Shown piece by piece: positions 54,308 to 63,300 of a DNA stretch of 64,000 nt. The stretch is taken from assembly GCA_032207245.1 (NCBI GenBank), contig CM063508.1, positions 120,036,407-120,100,406 on the forward strand, in the 5' to 3' direction. Source of the DNA: Pardosa pseudoannulata (Eukaryota > Arthropoda > Arachnida > Araneae > Lycosidae). A program made the translations under genes and the position numbers. Each line of letters starts with the position of its first letter. Position 1 is the stretch's first letter. The notes beneath the pieces were generated by a model. That model saw only the letters and a list, made by a program, of their open reading frames with translations. It ran no database searches and was not told the origin of the DNA.

Positions 54308-57300
54308 TTAATTGAGCTTGTTTTCTACAGTAAAAAAAGCTTAAAAAGCATTGTTTCAACTGTGTGTGATGTCTTTCAATTGTATTGTTTTAGAGCTCAA
54401 ACACTGCTATCTAGCAGCATAAATTTATACAGGAAATTTTTGTTGCATAAAGCATGGATAGCAATTGAAAATCCAAGTGCATACCTAAATGTTACAACAG
54501 TCCTAAATAAAAAATTTCGACATTCTACAACTAATTGTTTTTGAGCTATACAAGATATATATAAATGTACTATGTACAAACATCCGACTAACATTGGCCA
54601 AAATTAATATTTCAATTCAAATAAAAGAACTAAATTTTTTTAAGATTATTTACTCTGTATAAGGAAGTAAAAATTTAAATTAGTATAAAAAATAAGCACA
54701 TTAAAAAGTGAAAATAAAGTATCTACATATGTCAAATGAATAGTCAAAGTACCTAGATATGTATCAATAATTAGTATTTTTTAAATATAATTAAAAAACA
54801 CTTTACATTCTTTTCTTATGAATTACTGATTATATTAGTCTCAGGAAATTTCCTTGTATGCATAGTATAGGGAAAATATTGTAATTTTCCAAAAATTAGA
54901 CATCAAGAATTTTGAACGATCTTCATGTTTTGGACCTACCTGAGTCCGAAAATATTTTTGGAATTATATCTGTGTGTATCTGTATGGGAACATGCATATT
55001 GACATAGAGAAGCCATAATTAGAATACATACATTACAACAAAATTGTAGTTTTCTCTTTAGGGTTACTTCCAGTGCTGAAAGTAGCAGTATAATATCTGC
55101 TACTCACAGTTGTGATTCCTGAGCAATGTGCATTTTTATTTAAGTTCATAAAATGTGTTAGCATAGCTGAAAAACATATTTATGCGATACTGTTCATGTG
55201 TTTTGTAAAAGAAAGAACAAAATCATGACAAATGAAAAGTTATTTTTCTATAAGTATACAAGAAAGTCGACAAGATATTACTCCCAATTTTATATAAAAA
55301 GAAAAATTTGGCTTTTTGGAAGACTTTAACCAAAAAAACATCTATAATTTGTAATAGTAACAATATGGAATAATTACCTGCATTGGACACTCATTGTCAT
55401 GAGTAATATCCATGAATACAGCATGAGCTATACTTCTTGTTAAAGGGCGAGTAACCGGATGTATGAAAGCACCAACTGTAGAACCACCATACCTGTAAAC
55501 AAGACGTCCTTGTTCATGACTATCAGGGGCTGCCATGGCCTCTAGAAAAGTGGGAAAAGAAAATTACTAATAAAGCATGCCTAAAGTTTAAATATATATT
55601 AAACTAAATGGTATTTATTAAACTTCAATTTTGATTCTCTTCCATTATCCAGTTAAATCTCACTTTATAAAATTTTAAAATAAATACATTTATCCTTTTT
55701 TTTTTTTTTTTTTTTTTTTTGTCTAATTCAGGCAAACAGCTTAAAGGCAAATATTAATGGCAACAATCTCCCTGCTCACAGTAAAATGATCAATTTACAG
55801 ACTGATTTTAAATGCTAGTACTCAAGCTATTATAGTCTCACTTGGTATTAGTCATTGATAAAGAACTTAAAATATAAGCAAGTAACAGAAATTAGCGTTA
55901 CTAATTGACTTAAGTTACTAAGATTTACATACATACACATTAGATCAACAGTTTACAAACTGTGTGCTGTGGGCACATACCAGGGGTGAATGTGGCAATA
56001 ATCAAAATAGGTCAGCTAAAATAGTGAAATTATTAAAAAAGATCTGAAGATACTTGAAAATTTAAGCTGTTTTTTCTTGCCCATGTGCCACAGTTGAAAC
56101 ATCTAAAGAATTGAATCTATCTTGAGTTGTCATCAACTCACTTCACATTTCTCAAACTGGATACCACGGTACCCTGGGAGACTGCAAGTATATTACAGGG
56201 ATGCCATGGTGAAAGCTTGAGAATTACTGCATTAGATAACTAAATTTAATGACTAAATATCTTTGAAATAAATAAATTTATTTTATTCAGAGAGTAAATT
56301 ATAAAAGCACTTTAACAAATTTAGCAATAAAGTAAATTATTTTTTGTGAGCTGTTCTTTATTTATAATTCTAATGTACTTTAACAGAAAAGGAATCAAAG
56401 CAAGTAATTCTTAAATTTCTTTGCAAATGTAACAATTTTTTACAATCTTTTTTTTTATAGGTTTTAAAAAATCCTATATAAGAGAAATAAAAGTTAGAAC
56501 ATTAGAAACATATGAGAGAAACAACAAATTTACATTCATTAAAAAAAACTATTAGTACAGTGAAGAAAATATACATCAAATTTATAATATAGATCAAAGC
56601 AAAAAGCTTAAATCAGTTGCTGGATAAAAAAAAAAAAAATAATAATAATTTATAATACCTCTAATAAGAGCAGTGATTCCTAAGCGATTTACAAAAATAT
56701 TGTCAACAGCCTCACTTGAAGTAAATAATTCAGCAATAACAAATAAGTCAGATCTAACTTCTCTAGCTTTATCAATGAGGTACTAAAAATAAAAGAAATT
56801 AATATAATAAAAAGAATTTTACTAAACGATAAAAGCAATACATATAACATTTTTCTGTAGGTCTATTTCAGCCCTAACTTTGATAATCAATTTGTAAGCC
56901 AGCTTATAGTCTAAAATGCTCAAGCTGTTTTGAAATATTTATCCTATTTACAACTAAATGAATGAGAAGATTCCTACTCATTAAGTTACTTCTTTAAAAT
57001 TTCTATTATAAATGACATACATACCCAAAATCATTATATTATAAATCAAATTAATAAAATATATAATAAATAATTTTATTAATATATAAATATTAATAAT
57101 ATATATATATTTCTATAAAATATAAAATTACAAAACCTGTTCATGTATGAATTTAGCAGTCATATCAAGCATACAAATGATCAGAGGCCTTCAAAAAAGT
57201 GAGAAGGTGACAAATAATGTCTTCTTTCAAGACCCTACAGCCTGTACAGGCCAAGGCTATCCCTAATAGTTTTTTCCATCTGGTCCTATCCATTACAAGG

Positions 57301-60300
57301 CTCCTCTAGTTTCCTTTATTTACAAGACTAAGTCCCTCTCCACTGATTCAAGTCACCTATTTTATGGACTTCCTCGTCTTCTGTTTTTCACAGGATTAGT
57401 AAAAGTGAGCTTTTTTTTTTACTGGGTTTGCATTGTCAGATCTGAATAAATGTCTAAACCATCATAATCAATTACATTTTATAACTTTAACAATATCAGG
57501 TTGCTTGAATCTTTGGTAAATTTCAAAGTTAAAAAAGGATTCTCCAGCTCTTAATCTCAAGGACTACACCAAAGATTTTTCTTAAAATTTTACACACAAG
57601 TTAATAACTTATTTTCATGTAATTTGGTTATTGCCTAGCATTTACTCCCATAAAGCAGAATAGGTCGTATTAGTGTTTTATAGGTGTTAATTTTCATACT
57701 TAAGATTATAGAGATTTTAACTAGTTTTTTTAAGGCTACAATAGAATTTATTTGACATGGTGAGCCTATTGTTTATTTCTATGGTCAAATCCTTGTTAGT
57801 GTTAACGATAAATCCAAGATATCTGTACTGTGACACTGTTTCATAAGTGTAATTTTTCACTGAAAATGAATGTAGATTAGGTGAACTGTGTGAAATGTCC
57901 AGGAATTTTGTTTTATCATCATTTATTTTTACCAGCTTGTTTCTAATCGTTTAAAGGCTTCTGCAGCAAATTTTCTGGATTTACTACCCAAGGTGATGTC
58001 ATCTGCAAATGGCAAGGTTTGCAAAGTCTTCTGGTAGATGGTTCCTCTAGCAGCGACAAATAATGTGGGGAAATGAATAAAGTGAAGCAAAGTAACTAAA
58101 CAGTGACAAAAAAAAAAAAAATCATTTTTACATAAAAGGTCTTTAAATGATGCTTCATTGCTCAACAATGATCTATGTCAGTGGTTTCCAAACTTTTTGA
58201 TTTATTGTGCTTTTTTTTAATTAAGATTTTCTCACAGCCTCTTAACAGAAAGACATTGTAACATAAAAAAACTAAATAAAACTGATGTAACTTCATTATT
58301 GAACAAATTTATGTACTTATTTCATTAAAATTAAATTAACAGTTATCGAGATGGATAGCAGTTTTCAAATTAGTACCGGGTGACCGAGCTCCGCTCGGAG
58401 AAAACAGGTATCGAAGCTAACTCGAAGATTTAAATTTTCAATTGTGATTTATCAAAACAATACATGCCATAAGATAATTTGTGAAACCATTAGTGAAAAG
58501 ATAACCGGTTAAAGTGCACCATTGTAAACTATTCTAAACAAAGTTGTTTGGAAAGGGAACTATTCTATACAAAGGTAAAGTTTGAAAAGTCATAGAAAAT
58601 AAAATGTAATTGATAACAAAAAATTATACAATTAAAGAAATGGTACAAAGTGAGCAGTGTAAAGATTGAAGTGTGTTGAATGGAGAAGCATTCTGACAAT
58701 GACGGTATCTTCTAGTTGTCCATTTGCGGGTATAATTGAGTTGACCGCTTGTTGTTCCAAAATCCCGGCTCCTTGAAGCATTTCATGTAAAGGTGCGTTC
58801 TGCATGTTGAAAATGTAGCTTGAATTCTAATGAATATTGAAATATCGAACTTTGTTGACGGTGATTTGAAATCGAAATCAATTCCTTAACACGTTCGCTG
58901 CCACCAACGCACTGGCGCGTCAGAGCGGCACCTCCTGGTATGCCGACGACGCACTAATGTGGCGACGGACTTTGATAAGTTATATGCTCTGTGTTTAGTG
59001 TGGTTTTGGAAATTGAACGGCGAGGTTGTTTCGGCACGTTAGTGAAGCATTATTTTTTAATTTTTTGTGGTTGGTTTTCAAAATTTTTGTTTGCATTATT
59101 TTTTTTTTACTATATCGTTTATGTGTTATATATACTTTGCTACATTAATTTAATATTTAGAGTTGATAGAAAATAAAAATGGAAACCGATATCAAGGAAT
59201 AAAGACAAATCAATAAAGACTTATTATTATTATTATTAATTCGTCAGAACTACAGCCAATCGATTCCTCGTGGTCGAAAACCCCCGGGTACCAATTTTCA
59301 CTTGGTTTGGACGCATGAGAAAAAAGTTTGCCCGCACCGGGGTTCGAACCCAGCCCTATCTGTAGCGCCGAACTACGTGACCTTAGCGCGTCAAAACCGA
59401 TGCCAATCGATTCCTCGTGACCAAAACCCCCAGATCCCCAAGATTACTACAGTTTATTAATTCTGGGGCGATTTTCGACTTGACAACCATTCCTCGTATT
59501 ATAGTATAGGATTGTATATTTTCTCAAACCATAAAATCAAACTGTGTACTAACGCTGTCTTTTCGTTTACCCAGTTTATTTTTGATATGCTGATAGCAGC
59601 TTATTCATTTAGTCACAATTTGTAATTTCTAAGAGCACAGTTATGCATTTTATAGAAATTCAATAATTTTTAGATTTTCAACAAAAAGATGAACTTTTTC
59701 ATTCTGCAAATTAGTTTTTGAGTACCTGGATTATCATTTTAGATCTTGGGAAAATGAGGATGATTTATTAATAATTTATTCAAGTTTTCACAAACATTCT
59801 GGGTTAATAGTTTTAGTTTTATACAGGATTAAATAAAAATCAAAGCATACTAAAACTACATATTTACCCATTTTTAGCCTTTTTTTTTTTTTTTTCTCAA
59901 TTAAGCTAAATGTCTTTATACTGGTCTTCACAACATCACTCATGGATACAAAAAAAAAAAAATCTTATTCTTCGGTATCACTAGTATGATTAAGTTTTTT
60001 GCAATATTTTACAGCACCCCTAAAAGGATGTCATGGCTGTGTAACATGTCACAATAATAGTAGGGATAGTTAAAATTTTAAGGTCAAATCTAAGAAATGT
60101 CTCATTTTTAGCCTATGATATACAAAAATTGAGCCAATCTTTTTGTCAATAAGACAAAACTGATTAATTCTCAAAAAGTGACTCATTAACATGCCTGAAA
60201 TATCCATTTATAAACAAGGTAGTAGAAGCTAAAAAAAAAAAGTATATGCAAAACATGAATGAGATACATGAATGTGTGTATATAAATTCCTATCATCATT

Positions 60301-63300
60301 TTAATTACGAGAAAAAGGGTCAAAACATATGCATCTAGCTCAAAATTGATACCTTTCGTTTATATCTGTTTAACGACTTTTTAAAATAACTTTGTAAAAT
60401 ATTTAAGCACTGGAGTTTAATATGATTCCAGTAAGAACTAAAGCAAGCAATTTGTTTTTCAAAATAAGGTATCAGTTTTAAATGACAGTATATCCTTTCT
60501 TCCAAAATACATATTTACTTTATTTATACCTATTGTAAAAGGAAACCACATTTTATATTGCATAGATTTTCACAATAACGAACAGCTTATGCACTATATA
60601 CTAAAACTTACCAGATTTTCTAAAAATTTATAATATTCTTGTTATAAATAATTTAACATTTTTTTTTACTGTGTGTGCGTATCTTTCAAAATCAAAAATA
60701 ACTGAAACTGTATAGTTTCAGATTCATTTAACAATAAATCTTATTCATTAAAATAAATTACGATACCTATTCAAATTCAACTGATAAGTCTTAAATAAAT
60801 TTTAAAAAGAATGTACTTACTTCAGCTACATGAATTGGAGTACTGTGACAGTTGTCAAGTCTCAGACCATGAAAGACTCTAGATAGTTGTTGAACATACT
60901 CTGTCATATGTCCCCACAAGAAAGGAGAATCTTCAGGCTTTTCTCCATATCTCAATTTGACACTGTCACCCCAAGCAACCAATTCGCGTCTTAAGTAGAC
61001 ATTTGAACCAGGTTCAGCAAAGTTTCTTAGAGGATTATCTCCCATCACCCAGCCATTATGAGCCATAATAAAACAACACTGAGGAGAGAACATAAGTTTT
61101 TCATCTTCCTCAAGGTTAGTATCAGGACCATGACTTTGAAAATACCTGAAATCGTCAAAAATAGAACAATGTATAGCTAAAAATTTCTTTTTAATTTTAA
61201 ACTTAACATAACACTGGAAATAAATTTAAAGGAAAAAATTTACCATGGATAAAATAAATAGTATATTAAAAGTATTAGTTATATTATAGATGTGGCTATA
61301 ATGCAGTTAGTTCACAAGCTGCATACAGATCTCACAAGTCATGCAGCTGCATACAGCAAATTGTGCAGCTCTTATGCAAAAGAAGTACATGTAGGAAGTA
61401 TTGTAAACTAAAGCTACTGTATGTCCAAAAGTAATTTTTATTCATACAAAGTTATTAGAAGACAAAAACTAAACAATGCCTAAAAATAGTTTATTTCTTG
61501 TTAGTTAAGAAACTTAATATTATTGTTGTTATTTTTTATTTTTAGATCACATGACGCTATTATGCTACATATTTTTCCTAATGCAAGTGAACATAAAAAT
61601 GACATCCTTTAATATACAAACAAATGATCAATTAGCTATATAAAACTAAATAAAAAATCAGAGATAGTATATTAAATTAACATCAAAACTATTTTAATAC
61701 ATAACCCTAAATGCATTTCAGTGAATTCAGTTATAGTTAGAAATATCTAATAAATTTAATATTCATTAACTAATTCCATTTTATAAAAAAAATTATGATA
61801 TTTATCTCTATGTATATTTGTTGTGCATTCTGAGTTTGACTGATCTTGATGGAACTTGTCTCAGTGATTCAGGTAAATACTGAGGGTTTTAGTCAGGTTA
61901 AATTATTCAGTCAAGGGAGTGGAGATAAAATACTCATTCAAATCTAAATTGCTTTTGGTAACTATTTTGGTACCATTTGTTAGACAGTAAAACCTTATTA
62001 AGTTGTCATTCAAGGGACCAAAAATTTTTAATGACTTAAGCAGAGTGGCTTTTTTTTAAATACCTTCAGTTTTGTCTCAGTTCAGACTTCACACAATTTT
62101 GATTTATTCAATTTTTATGACAAATTTTATTACAGTAATCTTAAATTGGATTTAACAACTATTTTATAGTGTCAATTGATAAACATTTCTTTTATTACAT
62201 GCTAAAATAAATAAAATATGCAGTGAAATAAGTTTTAGGACTTTTTGATGAGATTTACTTGGTGAATTATTTAATTTTAAATATAATTCTCTAATTTAAA
62301 ATTTGCAATTTTTCCAAAAATTCATTTTGTTATTGTGGAAAGTGATCATTTGGAAAATTAAAACAAAATATTTTACACTTTCATTCTTTCATGCACTTAG
62401 AACCAATTTCATAAAGGCCAGTTAGAACTAATCAGTGATTGTATACTATACAAATCTTACAAAATGCTGATTATTTTAGGTGAGATTTCCCTTGATGCTT
62501 TTATTTGTATTTGTACCTTGATTCACATTAACCTCTTAATGATCGGATATTTTTTAAGAAAACGGTCATTAAAGTGCCTATTTTTTATCCCTGAAAAATA
62601 TATAAAAATATGTGTATGAAAATTTTTATATATATTCATTTCTAATTTTCCTTTGTTTTTAGCTTGAAAATTAAAAAAAAATTAAATTCCTGGGAAAAGC
62701 CAACATTTAGGGTTATTATGACTTAATGCTGGTGTCCAGCAAGAAAGGAAAATTTAAAAAATTATGTGTTTTAAACATTAAAATGTGGAGGTGCATGATT
62801 TACTGAAGCAGATAAAATTTTAACCCATATTCATCCATGCAACAATGCAGATTCATCATCAATGCTCTTATATTCATTAACCGAACTTTCATAAAAGTCA
62901 GTTATTTTAGAATCACTCTCAGATCCATTTATACTAAAATTAGAATCTAATTCACTTTCTGACTCTGATTCCATAATGAACACAATATTAAAAAATAAAT
63001 TTTATCTTAATCACAAACCACATGTATTCACAAAGAGCCCAACTAAGTAACTTTGCTAATATATTACAAATACATGTATTTCGTTAAGGCTGACATCTAG
63101 TTTAAAATAAACTACCTAAAATTACTTTAAAAATATCCTGGTACTGACATCTGGTGTGTAAAATGAGAAATAAAATGTTTTCCGGGCAAAAGAAATGAAT
63201 TAGTTTTAATCTTATTAGCTCGTTACTACTGAACTCTCCAGCCCGGAAATATCACGGGAGCAAGAAATAGAAAGCATACCCTCACTCCGTCATCTTCACG

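Noticed and set aside
58886..59230. Separate piggyBac-like end (TTAACACGTTCGCTGCC)
   Set aside because: No partner end was found and it lies wholly inside the Helitron-like element. It is kept only as possible captured sequence.
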